A stretch of DNA of 64,000 nt from Ornithinimicrobium cryptoxanthini (GTDB taxonomy: Bacteria; Actinomycetota; Actinomycetes; Actinomycetales; Dermatophilaceae): assembly GCF_023923205.1 (NCBI RefSeq), contig NZ_CP099490.1:2852001-2916000 (forward strand), in the 5' to 3' direction. Shown piece by piece: positions 1-8,688 of this stretch (its first letter is position 1; every line of letters begins with the position of its first letter). The position numbers and the translations under genes are program-made. The notes under the pieces are model-generated. The model was not told the DNA's origin. It worked only from the letters and a program-made list of their open reading frames with translations, and did not search any database.

Positions 1-2
1 GC

Positions 3-3000
3 AAGCGTGCTGCGGCCGAGGCACTGGTCAACGGCATCTCGACGGTCCAGATCGTTGAGCGCATCGCTGGTGCCAACCGTTTTGCCACCGCGGCAGCGAT
101 CAGTGCTGACAGCTTCACCACTGCCAACACGGTCTATGTGGCTAGCGGAGCCAACTACCCCGACGCCCTGGCCGGCGGTCCTGCGGCTGCCGTCGAGGGT
201 GGCCCGGTCCTGCTGCTCGGGCAGAACTCCATCCCGCTACCGACCCTGCAGGAGATCGTGCGCCTGCAGCCGCAGCGCATCGTCGTGCTGGGCGGCACGA
301 CGGCGATCAGTGAGCAGGTCTTCAACTCCCTGGAGACCTACGCACCGACCGTCGAGCGTCGCGCCGGAGCCAACCGCTACGAGACGGCGGCCCTGGTCAC
401 GCAGAACGCTTTCACCAGTGCCAACCGCGTCTACATCGCCAGTGGCGCCAACTACGCTGACGCACTCGGTGGCGCGGCGGCTGCCGCAGCCAACGGTTCG
501 CCGCTGTTGCTGGTGTACCCGAACTCCGTGCCGACGGAGACCTCGGCCGAGCTTGCCCGACTCAGCCCGAGCGAGATCGTCGTGCTGGGTGGCGAGTCGG
601 CGATCAGCCCGGCTGTGGTGACAGCGCTCGAGACGGTGGCCCCCGTCACCCGTCTCGGAGGCATCAACCGCTATCAGACCAGCGAGCTGGTCAGCCAGCA
701 CTTTGCCACCCCTGGCGGCACGGTGTATATCGCCACCGGCGCCAGCTACCCGGATGCCCTCGCGGCCTCGTCACCGGCGGGCCTGAGCAACGCTCCGATC
801 CTGCTGGTGCCGCCCACCGGGCTCACCGCGAGCCTGGAGGCAGAGCTGCTGCGCCTGGCGCCTAACCGCATCGTGGTGCTCGGTGGGGTGTCAACCATCC
901 CCGACAGCACCATGGTCGACATCCAGGCACTGTTCCCGGCAGCAGAAGGTCCCGCCGACCGCGAGGCTTTCATGAACAGCACAGGGACGACCTGGGGCAA
1001 CGCAGCAGGAGGCATCAGCACCACCGGCCTGGAGGACGTCGACTTCTGGGTCGGCGGTCTGGCCGAGTCGCTGGATCCGTTTGGCGGCATGCTCGGCAGC
1101 ACGTTCAACCACGTGTTCGAGCAGCAGCTGGAGGACCTCCAGTTCGGTGACCGGTTCTACTACCTGTTCCGCAACCAGGGCAACCAGCTCTTCTCCGCCC
1201 TGGAAGCGAACTCGTTCTCGAACCTCATCCAGCGCAACACGGATGCCTCGCTGCTCCCAGCAGACATCTTTATCTCGCACTCCCCCTACCTCGACCTGGA
1301 GAACCTGCCTGACCCGCTCCCGGAGGGTCTCAGCCTGACGCCCAACGGCACCTACCGCTGGGACGGCGACGAGCACATCGAGATCCATGGCAACCGGACT
1401 CTTGGCGATCGCATCCGCGGTGGTCAGGGTGACGACTCACTGTGGGGTTACGGCGGCGACGACATCATCGAGGGAGGCTCTGGCAACGACACCATCCAGG
1501 GCGGTCCTGGCAGGGACATCCTCACCGACTCCTTCGGTGATGACAACATCAAGGGCGGTGACGGCAACGACGCGATCGACGGCGGGCCGGGCATCGACCT
1601 CCTGCTCGGCCAGGCCGGGTCGGACTTCGTCACCAAGACGTCCGACAACTCTGGCGCGGCCACCGCTTTCCTCGGGACCGGCAACGACTTCTTCCTCGGA
1701 GGCACCGGTCGGGACAACCCGCTCGGCAACGAGGGAGACGACTGGCTGGAGGGCGGCTCGCACGCCGACCTGCTGATGGGTGACAACGCACAGCAGTTCC
1801 AGGACGACGTGGACGGTGGAGACGATGTCCTCATCGGTGGACCCGGTTCCGACGACCATGACGCCGAGGGCGGAGATGACATCATGGTCGCGTCCTCCGG
1901 CGGCACCGACAGATACCACGGAATGTTCGGCTTCGACTACGTCACCTACTACGGGACGAGCGGCGGTGTCGATGCGGACCTGAACTTCAACCTGTTGCAG
2001 CCGCCAGACGTCACCGCGATCCGCGACCGCTTCACGCACGTGGAGGCCCTGTCCGGCGGCTCTGGCGACGACGTCATCCGTGGACTGGGTGTGGCACCCG
2101 ACGACCTGGCTGCCGACGAGGTCAACATGGCGACCCGTGAGGGCTTCGCCAAGATCGACGGCTTGACCGAGCTGCTCAACCCCGGTCACGAGCAGGACTA
2201 CACGCTGCGCTTCCTGGCGGACAACCCGCTGCGTCAGGACAACGACGGCGTCTCGACCCTGCTGTTCGGCGGCCCCGGCAGCGACGTCATGGAGGGTCGC
2301 TTCGGCGACGACTTCATCGATGGCGACGCCATGCTGCGGGTGCAGCTTGAGCACAACGGCACCCGCTACGACAGCCTGTCCCAACTCAAGGCTGGTGTGT
2401 TCGCTGGGAACATCGACCCCGGTGATATCTCGATCGTTCGCGAGATCGTGATTGTCCCGGACGATGAGGGCGTCCTCGACACGGCCGTCTACGCCGACCC
2501 CTTCCTCAACGCGGAGGGTGTGGCGAACTACGAGATCAACCAGCTGCCAGACGGCTACTGGGAGATCGTGCACGTCGGTGGCCCCGAGTTCGAGGAGTCC
2601 GAGGGTGCAGACATCTTGCGCAACATCGAGATGCTGCAGTTCGGCGACGGCGGGTGCTTCGAGCTCTCGGCCGCACTGACGCCGTGCGCGTCGATGGGCA
2701 CCATCGCCTTCACCGGCACCATCGACCCGCCGACCGAGAACGAGCAGATCACTGCGACGGTCACCTTTGAGGACGCCGAAGGCAACCCCACGGTCACCAG
2801 CCCGCAGAGCATCCGCTTCAGCTGGCAGGCCGGCGAGGTCGGCGAGGCCTGGGACCCGTCCCCCACCGAGGGTGGACCGATCACCCGCGTTGCTGGTACC
2901 AACACCTGGCAGCAGTCCTTCACGCCGGGTGACGGTGACGCAGGAGCCATCCTGAGGGTCGTGGTGACCTTCCTGGATGACAACGGCCAGCTGCGGCAGG

Positions 3001-3389
3001 TGGTCTCTGGCGTGGTCGGCGGACCGGACAACCTGGCGGTCGTCAACATCAACGACGACCCAGAGGGTCTGACCCTGTCGACGATGACCCCCCGGGTTGG
3101 GCAGTCGGTCCTGCCCAGTGGGTTCATCGACCCTGACGGGCTTGAGGAGGCGGTGGACGCCGGGATGACCTACGAGTGGCAGACCTCGTCCACGGCCGAC
3201 TTCAGCGACGACGTGCGGACCGTGGCCACCAAGGAGGTGCCTACCACCAACCAGATTGGCTACACGGTCGAGGCCTCGGAGGTGAATCGCCACCTTAGGG
3301 TCGTGGTCTTCTACACGGACGACCAGGGCACGGAAGAGGTGTATCCGTCAGACGCAACCTCACCGATCGTGCCGGCAGAAACCGGATGA
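3..3389 (+). CDS. Surface protein: cell-wall-binding repeats, heme-peroxidase C-terminal part, RTX repeats (5' partial)
   Basis: The reading frame is open from base 3, so the N-terminus lies before the window. Three tandem cell-wall-binding type 2 repeats (about nt 3-930) show the cores GANRFATA, GANRYETA and GINRYQTS, each followed by VVLGG. Next comes a stretch (about 930-1280) like the C-terminal part of bacterial animal-type heme peroxidases (DVDFWVGGLAE, MLGSTFNHVFE, GDRFYYL). About nt 1415-2330 holds glycine/aspartate nonapeptides of the RTX type (GGSGNDTI, GGDGNDAI, GGSGDDVI), which bind calcium in secreted proteins. The last 300 residues look like two beta-sandwich repeats. No LPxTG motif or membrane anchor is visible at the C-terminus. 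The catalytic peroxidase core is not in the window, so activity cannot be judged. Confidence 0.85.
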   Translation, partial: KRAAAEALVNGISTVQIVERIAGANRFATAAAISADSFTTANTVYVASGANYPDALAGGPAAAVEGGPVLLLGQNSIPLPTLQEIVRLQPQRIVVLGGTTAISEQVFNSLETYAPTVERRAGANRYETAALVTQNAFTSANRVYIASGANYADALGGAAAAAANGSPLLLVYPNSVPTETSAELARLSPSEIVVLGGESAISPAVVTALETVAPVTRLGGINRYQTSELVSQHFATPGGTVYIATGASYPDALAASSPAGLSNAPILLVPPTGLTASLEAELLRLAPNRIVVLGGVSTIPDSTMVDIQALFPAAEGPADREAFMNSTGTTWGNAAGGISTTGLEDVDFWVGGLAESLDPFGGMLGSTFNHVFEQQLEDLQFGDRFYYLFRNQGNQLFSALEANSFSNLIQRNTDASLLPADIFISHSPYLDLENLPDPLPEGLSLTPNGTYRWDGDEHIEIHGNRTLGDRIRGGQGDDSLWGYGGDDIIEGGSGNDTIQGGPGRDILTDSFGDDNIKGGDGNDAIDGGPGIDLLLGQAGSDFVTKTSDNSGAATAFLGTGNDFFLGGTGRDNPLGNEGDDWLEGGSHADLLMGDNAQQFQDDVDGGDDVLIGGPGSDDHDAEGGDDIMVASSGGTDRYHGMFGFDYVTYYGTSGGVDADLNFNLLQPPDVTAIRDRFTHVEALSGGSGDDVIRGLGVAPDDLAADEVNMATREGFAKIDGLTELLNPGHEQDYTLRFLADNPLRQDNDGVSTLLFGGPGSDVMEGRFGDDFIDGDAMLRVQLEHNGTRYDSLSQLKAGVFAGNIDPGDISIVREIVIVPDDEGVLDTAVYADPFLNAEGVANYEINQLPDGYWEIVHVGGPEFEESEGADILRNIEMLQFGDGGCFELSAALTPCASMGTIAFTGTIDPPTENEQITATVTFEDAEGNPTVTSPQSIRFSWQAGEVGEAWDPSPTEGGPITRVAGTNTWQQSFTPGDGDAGAILRVVVTFLDDNGQLRQVVSGVVGGPDNLAVVNINDDPEGLTLSTMTPRVGQSVLPSGFIDPDGLEEAVDAGMTYEWQTSSTADFSDDVRTVATKEVPTTNQIGYTVEASEVNRHLRVVVFYTDDQGTEEVYPSDATSPIVPAETG

Positions 3390-3405
3390 CGGCTAGATCC
3401 TGACC

Positions 3406-3444
3406 ACAACGTCGGCCCCGGCACACTGCCGGGGCCGACGTTGT
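3406..3444 (+). terminator. Strong hairpin terminator after the surface-protein gene
   Basis: A perfect 18-bp inverted repeat (left arm 3406-3423, right arm 3427-3444) with a 3-nt loop begins 17 bp after the stop codon. The right arm ends in TTGT and is followed by CTGTCC. It insulates the next gene, 37 bp further on. Confidence 0.85.
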
Positions 3445-3480
3445 CTGTCCCTGGCACCCCGCCGCGTGCCAGGATGAGTC

Positions 3481-5211
3481 ATGTCCAGCACAGCCACGAC
3501 GGCCTACCGAGCAGCTCGTGACCAGCTCCTCTCCCTCCAGGGTGACCCCGACCGAGCGCGAGAGGAGTTCTCTTATCCCGACGTGGGCCCGGTGTGGAAC
3601 TGGGCCGTGGACTGGTTCGACGCGTTCGCCCGCGGCAACGACCGGCCCGGGCTGATCGTCGTCGAGGAGGACGGCAGCGAGCAGACCCTGACCTTCGACC
3701 AGATCGCCCAGCGCTCCGACCAGGTGGCGGCGTTCCTGACGGCGCAGGGCGTCACCCGCGGCGACAGCGTCATCGTCATGCTCGGCAACCAGGTCGAGCT
3801 GTGGGACACGATGCTCGGCATCATGAAGGTCGGCGCCGTGATCATGCCGACCACGACCGCCGTCGGACCGGCCGACCTGCGTGACCGCATCGAGCGCGGC
3901 CAGGCCGCAGCGGTCGTGGCCAACGCCGCCGACACCGCCAAGTTCGCGGACGTCCCCGGCGACTACCTCAGGGTGAGCGTCCGGGAGGCGGACGGGTGGA
4001 CCGACCTGCACTCGGCATACGGCCTCGAGGTGGGCGTCCTTGAGCACCCCGGCACGGGTCCGGACGACCGACTCCTGCTCTATTTCACCTCCGGCACCAC
4101 CAGCCGCCCCAAGCTGGTCGAGCACACGCAGGCGTCCTATCCGATCGGGCACCTGTCGACGATGGCCTGGCTCGGGGTCCGTCCCGGGGATGTGCACCTC
4201 AACATCTCCTCGCCGGGCTGGGCCAAGCACGCGTGGTCCTGCTTCTTTGCGCCGTGGATCGCCGAGGCGACGATTCTGGTCTACAACTACGCGAGGTTCG
4301 ATGCCGGCGCCCTGCTCAAGGTGCTGCGGTCCTATCGCGTCACCACGTTCTGTGCGCCACCCACCGTGTGGCGCATGCTGATCAACGCCGACCTGTCCGG
4401 CGGGCCGGGGGCGGTGCGGGAGGTGATCGGGGCCGGCGAGCCGCTCAACCCCGAGGTCATCTCGCAGGTGCAGCGGCAGTGGGGGCTGACCCTGCGCGAC
4501 GGCTACGGACAGACCGAGACGACCGCCCAGGTCGGCAACATGCCGGGCGAGGCGGTCAAGCTCGGCTCGATGGGCAAGCCGCTGCCGGGTATGCCGTGCG
4601 TCCTGCTCGACGTCGAGACCGGGACCCTGGTCGAGGGTGCCGGTGAGGGCGAGCTGTGCCTGGACCTGTCCGCCAGCCCGGTCGCGCTGATGACCGGCTA
4701 TCAGGGTGACGACGCACGCAACGCCGAGGCGATGGCCGACGGCTTCTATCACACGGGTGACGTCGCCTCGCGTGACGCGCACGGCACGATCACCTATGTC
4801 GGGCGCACGGATGATGTCTTCAAGGCCAGCGACTACAAGATCAGTCCCTTCGAGCTGGAGTCGGTGCTGATCGAGCACGAGGCGGTTGCGGAGGCGGCCG
4901 TCGTCCCGGCACCCGATGAGGTGCGCCTGGCGGTCCCCAAGGCCTACATTGCCCTCTCCCCCGGGCACGAGCCCACCCGGGAGACCGCGTTCTCGATCTT
5001 CAAGCACTGTCGCGCGCAGCTCGCCCCCTGGCAGCGGGTGCGCCGCATCGAGTTCTATGAGCTGCCCAAGACGATCAGCGGCAAGATCCGCCGCGTCGAG
5101 CTGCGCACCCGCGAGCAGGAGCTGGCCACCGAGGCCTCGACGCCCGGGACGACCGGGCACGTCGGTCAGGAGTTCCGCGACTCCGACTTCCCCGAGCTGC
5201 GGCAGGGCTGA
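3481..5211 (+). CDS. AMP-forming acyl-CoA synthetase
   Basis: A 576-residue member of the AMP-binding superfamily, which activates a carboxylic acid to acyl-AMP and then acyl-CoA. Visible signatures in order: P-loop-like YFTSGTTSRPK at residue 201, DGYGQTE at 340, YHTGDVASRD near 422, GRTDDVFKASDYKIS near 440-455, and the catalytic-lysine motif PKTISGKIRR with Lys535. The layout matches the acetyl-/medium-chain acyl-CoA synthetase branch; the true substrate cannot be read from the sequence. The gene stands alone between a terminator and a convergent neighbour. An AGGA-like site precedes the ATG. Confidence 0.85.
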   Translation: MSSTATTAYRAARDQLLSLQGDPDRAREEFSYPDVGPVWNWAVDWFDAFARGNDRPGLIVVEEDGSEQTLTFDQIAQRSDQVAAFLTAQGVTRGDSVIVMLGNQVELWDTMLGIMKVGAVIMPTTTAVGPADLRDRIERGQAAAVVANAADTAKFADVPGDYLRVSVREADGWTDLHSAYGLEVGVLEHPGTGPDDRLLLYFTSGTTSRPKLVEHTQASYPIGHLSTMAWLGVRPGDVHLNISSPGWAKHAWSCFFAPWIAEATILVYNYARFDAGALLKVLRSYRVTTFCAPPTVWRMLINADLSGGPGAVREVIGAGEPLNPEVISQVQRQWGLTLRDGYGQTETTAQVGNMPGEAVKLGSMGKPLPGMPCVLLDVETGTLVEGAGEGELCLDLSASPVALMTGYQGDDARNAEAMADGFYHTGDVASRDAHGTITYVGRTDDVFKASDYKISPFELESVLIEHEAVAEAAVVPAPDEVRLAVPKAYIALSPGHEPTRETAFSIFKHCRAQLAPWQRVRRIEFYELPKTISGKIRRVELRTREQELATEASTPGTTGHVGQEFRDSDFPELRQG

Positions 5212-5238
5212 CCTGCGGCGGGACTGAGCTGGTGGCGC

Positions 5239-5814
5239 CTAGCGCGCGTGCGAGTGGTATTCCTCGTTCGGGATGAAGCCCAGCGCCGTGGAGACGCGGT
5301 TGGTCATGTTGAACATGCCGATGACCTGCCCGACCTCCATGATCTGGTGGTCGTCCATGCCGACATCACGAAGCGGCTCCAGGTCCTCACGGGTGACCTC
5401 GTCCGGCGCCCGGGTGAGGAGCTCGGCATACTCAGCGATGGCCGCCTCCCTCGGTGCGAGGTCCGCCTGACGCCAGTTCACCGACACCAGGTCTGCGGTG
5501 ACCGGGTCTCCGGTGAACTGCCGCAGCGCTGCTCCGTGGGAGATCGCGCAGTAGGTGCACCGGTTGAGGCCGCTGACCACGACGGCGATCAGCTCGCGCT
5601 CGGCGTTGGTCAGGTGCCCCTCCTTGTTGACCAGGAGGTTGAAGTAGTTCCACCAGGCCAGGAACTGGTCGCCGTTGACGGCCTGCGCGCGGAAGACGTT
5701 GGGCACGAAGCCGAACGCCTGCTCCGACTTGTCCCACAGGCGCGTCACGCCCTCGGGCACGTCGTCACGCTCGGGCACGCGCAGGTAGGAGATCTCGGGG
5801 GTCTGCTCAGTCAT
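5239..5814 (-). CDS. AhpD-like peroxidase-related protein (carboxymuconolactone decarboxylase fold)
   Basis: A 191-residue protein with the AhpD-type redox motif [10 protein letters not shown]: two cysteines in CxxC and a histidine three residues later, near residues 91-100. Length and motif match the uncharacterised peroxidase-related subfamily of AhpD-like proteins, which are expected to reduce peroxides through a thiol pair. No signal peptide. The ATG has no Shine-Dalgarno but a TAGCGT hexamer lies 6 nt upstream, suggesting a leaderless mRNA. The gene converges with the acyl-CoA synthetase. Confidence 0.82.
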   Translation of the reverse strand: MTEQTPEISYLRVPERDDVPEGVTRLWDKSEQAFGFVPNVFRAQAVNGDQFLAWWNYFNLLVNKEGHLTNAERELIAVVVSGLNRCTYCAISHGAALRQFTGDPVTADLVSVNWRQADLAPREAAIAEYAELLTRAPDEVTREDLEPLRDVGMDDHQIMEVGQVIGMFNMTNRVSTALGFIPNEEYHSHAR

Positions 5815-5820
5815 GACCGC

Positions 5821-5826
5821 ACGCTA
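5821..5826 (-). promoter_or_regulatory. -10 element (TAGCGT), leaderless, for the AhpD-like gene
   Basis: TAGCGT on the minus strand ends 6 nt before the ATG at 5814. Spacing and TAnnnT form fit a transcript that starts at the start codon. Confidence 0.6.
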
Positions 5827-5856
5827 TCGGGTTGTCACCGTCCCGTGCGGGCAGCT

Positions 5857-6231
5857 TCAGGTCCGCTCACCGAGGCAGGCGACCCCGGCATCGCGGCACG
5901 CCGCCATCAGACGCCGGTCGCGTGTCCACAGCCGTGCGCCACTGACGAGCGCGACGGCCCCCAACAGGTGCCCATCCACCGCGCTGAGGCCTCGTCCCCA
6001 AAGCCGTCGGCCGCTCACCAGCGTCAGCAGTTCAGCATGACCCAGCACAGGGAACTGATGGAGGCTCTCCAGGAGGGCCAGGACCACATCGCGCTGCGCG
6101 ATCGACCCCAGCGCCAGCTCCTCCACCACCGCCGGATGGCAGCCCACGGCATCCTGGTCGAGAAGTCTGACGAGGTCGGGCTGGGACGTGTGCAGGTGGT
6201 CGATCCAGATCGAGGTGTCGACCAGGATCAC
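5857..6231 (-). CDS. vapC: VapC-type PIN-domain toxin
   Basis: A 124-residue PIN-domain protein. The N-terminus ILVDTSIWIDHL gives the first metal-binding aspartate, VVEELALG the conserved glutamate, and SAVDGHLLGA and LWTRDRRL the C-terminal acidic residues. VapC toxins are magnesium-dependent RNases that cleave tRNA or rRNA. Its start overlaps the end of the upstream antitoxin gene by 4 bp (ATGA), so the two are co-translated. Confidence 0.88.
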   Translation of the reverse strand: MILVDTSIWIDHLHTSQPDLVRLLDQDAVGCHPAVVEELALGSIAQRDVVLALLESLHQFPVLGHAELLTLVSGRRLWGRGLSAVDGHLLGAVALVSGARLWTRDRRLMAACRDAGVACLGERT

Positions 6232-6425
6232 GCAGTCCCCTCGCGCCGTCGGGGTGCGGCTGTCGCCGACGGGTCCGAACCACCCAGTGCAGCGAGCCTC
6301 TTGGCGGACTCCACCCGGATCAGTGTCCTCAGGCCATCACGCAGCAGTGCCGCCCGTTCGCTCACACCTGTCAGCTCGCTCGCCCGGGCGAACAGCTCGT
6401 CGTCGATATTGACTGTCGTTCTCAT
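6228..6425 (-). CDS. vapB: VapB-type antitoxin (ribbon-helix-helix)
   Basis: A 65-residue protein beginning RTTVNIDDELF, the typical ribbon-helix-helix strand of VapB antitoxins, followed by a helix ending AALLRDGLRTLI. The C-terminal part is short, basic and probably disordered until bound to the toxin. A good Shine-Dalgarno (GAGGAGG, 6431-6437 on the minus strand) lies 5 nt before the ATG. A palindrome about 30 bp upstream is a likely autoregulatory operator. Confidence 0.85.
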   Translation of the reverse strand: MRTTVNIDDELFARASELTGVSERAALLRDGLRTLIRVESAKRLAALGGSDPSATAAPRRREGTA

Positions 6426-6453
6426 CGAGGCCTCCTCAGAGCATCAGTATTAG

Positions 6454-6465
6454 CATCATATGATG
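6454..6465. promoter_or_regulatory. Candidate vapBC operator palindrome
   Basis: CATCAT-ATGATG is a perfect 12-bp palindrome 29 bp upstream of the vapB ATG in a locally AT-rich stretch. VapB ribbon-helix-helix proteins normally bind such palindromes to repress their own operon. Confidence 0.5.
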
Positions 6466-6507
6466 TCTAGGCGAGGCTGTCATGCGCGCTAGAGTCTGGG
6501 ACCCGGC

Positions 6508-8118
6508 TCAACTCCCCTCGACCGTGACGTCCACCGTGTGCCAGCCGCTCGCGCCGTCCGGGGCGGGGTTGGCCAGCTCGTCGGTCTGCACCTCCCCAGT
6601 GCCGTCCGTGGCCCGCACGCTCACGGCATACTCCCCCGGCTCGGCCTGCCACGTGAGCATCCACTGGCGCCAGGAGTCAATCGTCGGCTCAGCAGCGAGC
6701 TGCGCCTCCTGCCAGTCGCCGTCGCCGATGCGGACCTCGACCTTGTCAATGCCCCGGTGCTGCGCCCACGCGACGCCGGCGATGACGACCTCACCGGCGT
6801 TGACGGACTCGCCGCGGGGCACGTCGATGCGTGAGGCGGTCTTGATCGGTCCGAGCGCCGACCAGCCGCGCGGGGTCCAGTAGCCCTCATCCTGGTCGAA
6901 GCGCGTCACCTTGAGCTCGGTGACCCACTTGGTCGCCGAGACATAGCCATAGAGCCCCGGCACCACCAGGCGCACCGGGAAGCCGTGCTCGGGCAGCAGC
7001 GGCTCACCGTTCTGCGCGACCGCGATCAGCGCGTTGCGGTCGTCGGTCATCGCCTCCAGCGGCGTGCCCGCGGTGAAGCCGTCGACGCTGGTCGACAGCA
7101 CCATGTCCGCGCCGTCCTGGAGCCCTGCCCGGGCCAGCACCTCGCGCACCGGCAGGCCGGTCCACACCCCGTTGCCGGCCAGGTTGCCGCCGACATAGTT
7201 CGACACGCAGGTGAGCGTGACCAGCGCCTCGACGAGGTCAGCGTCCAGGAGGTCCTGGAAGGTGAGCTCGAGCTCCCGGTCGACCATGCCGGTGACCCGC
7301 AGCCGCCAGGTCTGCGGGTCGACCTGAGGGACGGTGACGGCGGTGTCGATCCGATAGAACTCGTCGTTGGGCGTGACGTAGGGCGTCTGCCCCGCGACCC
7401 CCTGCGAGGCGCCTGCGGGCACCTGCACCGGGTCCGAGACCCGCAGCGTCCCGAACTTGGCCCGGGCGGCCTCGACGACCTCGCCGGCCCTGCTGAGCGT
7501 GCGGCCGGCCACGATGCCGAGCGCGCCAACGACGGTCAGTCCGCCACCCCACAGCAGCACCGAGCGACGGCTGGCCTGCCCGGAGCCCATGGTCTGGTCG
7601 TGGTCGACCGCGGCCTCGGCCACGCGGAGCCTGCCCCACAACCGGTCCAGCGTCCACAGCCCGACGAGCGTGCCGATCACCGTCGGCGCGACGTCGATGA
7701 CTGCCGCATCCGGGCGGCTCAGCACCGCAGCCACTCCGACCAGCCCCACGAGCGCAAACAGTCCCAACCCCCACGTCGGCCACCCATTTTTAGGGAGGTT
7801 TTGCTGGTCGCCCACGCCTTTTTGGGGAGGTTTTGCAGGTCCGCCGAGCGCGCCAATCGCAGCGCACACCGCGCTCAGCACGATCGCCATGCCGACAAAC
7901 AGGGCGAGCTTGTCTTGGGTGCCGAAGGTCGCGATCGCGAAGTCCTTGAGCCAGGCCGGTGTCCGGTCGATGAAGGCGCCCGCCACCGCGACCAGCGGTG
8001 AAGCATTGCCAGACCCCATGCCCCCGCGCATCATCAGCGCAGCACCGATCTCGGCCACGGCGAGCGTCAGAGTCCCTGCCGCGATCCCTGCCACGGCGCC
8101 GCCCATGCGTGTGCTCAT
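6508..8118 (-). CDS. Membrane-anchored molybdopterin-dependent oxidoreductase (sulfite-oxidase fold)
   Basis: 536 residues from the ATG at 8118, chosen because GAGG lies 8 nt upstream; an earlier in-frame GTG at 8199 would add a non-membrane tail. The first 190 residues carry about four to five hydrophobic segments, followed by RRSVLLWGGG. Then comes the sulfite-oxidase-type Moco domain with the cysteine-bearing LTCVSNYVGG, and a C-terminal Mo-cofactor dimerisation domain (SVNAGEVVIAGVAW onward). The substrate is unknown; such proteins are usually extracytoplasmic oxidases or reductases. The loop PAKPPQKG...QQNLPKNG between two membrane helices is encoded by two units of the 32-bp repeat family. 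Confidence 0.83.
   Translation of the reverse strand: MSTRMGGAVAGIAAGTLTLAVAEIGAALMMRGGMGSGNASPLVAVAGAFIDRTPAWLKDFAIATFGTQDKLALFVGMAIVLSAVCAAIGALGGPAKPPQKGVGDQQNLPKNGWPTWGLGLFALVGLVGVAAVLSRPDAAVIDVAPTVIGTLVGLWTLDRLWGRLRVAEAAVDHDQTMGSGQASRRSVLLWGGGLTVVGALGIVAGRTLSRAGEVVEAARAKFGTLRVSDPVQVPAGASQGVAGQTPYVTPNDEFYRIDTAVTVPQVDPQTWRLRVTGMVDRELELTFQDLLDADLVEALVTLTCVSNYVGGNLAGNGVWTGLPVREVLARAGLQDGADMVLSTSVDGFTAGTPLEAMTDDRNALIAVAQNGEPLLPEHGFPVRLVVPGLYGYVSATKWVTELKVTRFDQDEGYWTPRGWSALGPIKTASRIDVPRGESVNAGEVVIAGVAWAQHRGIDKVEVRIGDGDWQEAQLAAEPTIDSWRQWMLTWQAEPGEYAVSVRATDGTGEVQTDELANPAPDGASGWHTVDVTVEGS
7772..7835 (-). repeat. 32-bp repeat array A (2 units), inside a coding sequence
   Basis: Two units read on the minus strand (7835-7804 and 7803-7772). 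Each begins CAAAACC, then six variable bases, AAAA, and a G-rich tail (GGCGTGGGCGACCAG in the first). Because 32 is not a multiple of 3, the two units are read in different frames within the oxidoreductase gene. Confidence 0.75.
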
Positions 8119-8208
8119 CCCGGCATCCTCGCAGCCCCACCTGGGAGTTCGGTCACAGCGGCGGCAGTCGCGGCCGCACGGATCCGGACCGTGCGACACA
8201 CTGCATGT

Positions 8209-8637
8209 ATGGAGCTGCCCGCCACGCTCGTCATGTCTCCGGGCGAGACGCTGACCTTCGAGCTGCCCGGCCTCGGGGGTGCCGGCTACCTGTGGTTCGT
8301 CGAGGTCTCCGACACACAGCCGGAGGCTGGCTCGCCGTCGCTGGGGGCCGAGCTCGGTGAGGTCGTGGACGCCGTGCTCGCCCGCAGCGCCCCGGGACTA
8401 CTGGGCTCAGCCGAGCACCCGCAGGTCGGCCGCGGACTCCCCGAGACGCTGCGCCTCACCGCACAGACCCCCGGGACCGCAGCGGTCAGGATGATCCAGC
8501 GCCGCCCGTGGGAGGACGGTCCGCCGCGGGACGAGCGGCATCTGGAAGTGGTGGTTGTGGCGGCAACCACCCCCGTGGAGGCCGACACCGACAGCACCCT
8601 GGACGAACTCCCCGGGCAGGAGGACACTCAGCATTAG
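8209..8637 (+). CDS. Chagasin-like cysteine-protease inhibitor (family I42)
   Basis: 142 residues from the ATG at 8209 (a GTG at 8191 is in frame). All three inhibitory loops of the chagasin fold can be recognised: GLGGAGYLW (equivalent to the NPTTGYxW loop), VGRGLPETLRL (the GxGG loop) and RRPWEDG (the RPW loop). Chagasins block papain-family proteases by inserting these loops into the active-site cleft. A C1A protease gene follows 51 bp downstream on the same strand, an obvious partner. There is no signal peptide, so the inhibitor should act in the cytoplasm. Confidence 0.75.
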   Translation: MELPATLVMSPGETLTFELPGLGGAGYLWFVEVSDTQPEAGSPSLGAELGEVVDAVLARSAPGLLGSAEHPQVGRGLPETLRLTAQTPGTAAVRMIQRRPWEDGPPRDERHLEVVVVAATTPVEADTDSTLDELPGQEDTQH

Positions 8638-8688
8638 GGAGGGCCGTCGGGTCCGCCCGACCAGTGCCACACGAACGGGGAGGCAGCC

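Noticed and set aside
1437-3293. A 618-codon open frame antisense to the surface-protein gene
   Set aside because: It mirrors the RTX/peroxidase coding strand, has no family features, and arises from GC-rich codon bias.
3295-5160. A 621-codon open frame antisense to the acyl-CoA synthetase
   Set aside because: Arg/Gly/Ala-rich shadow; the plus-strand frame has all adenylation motifs.
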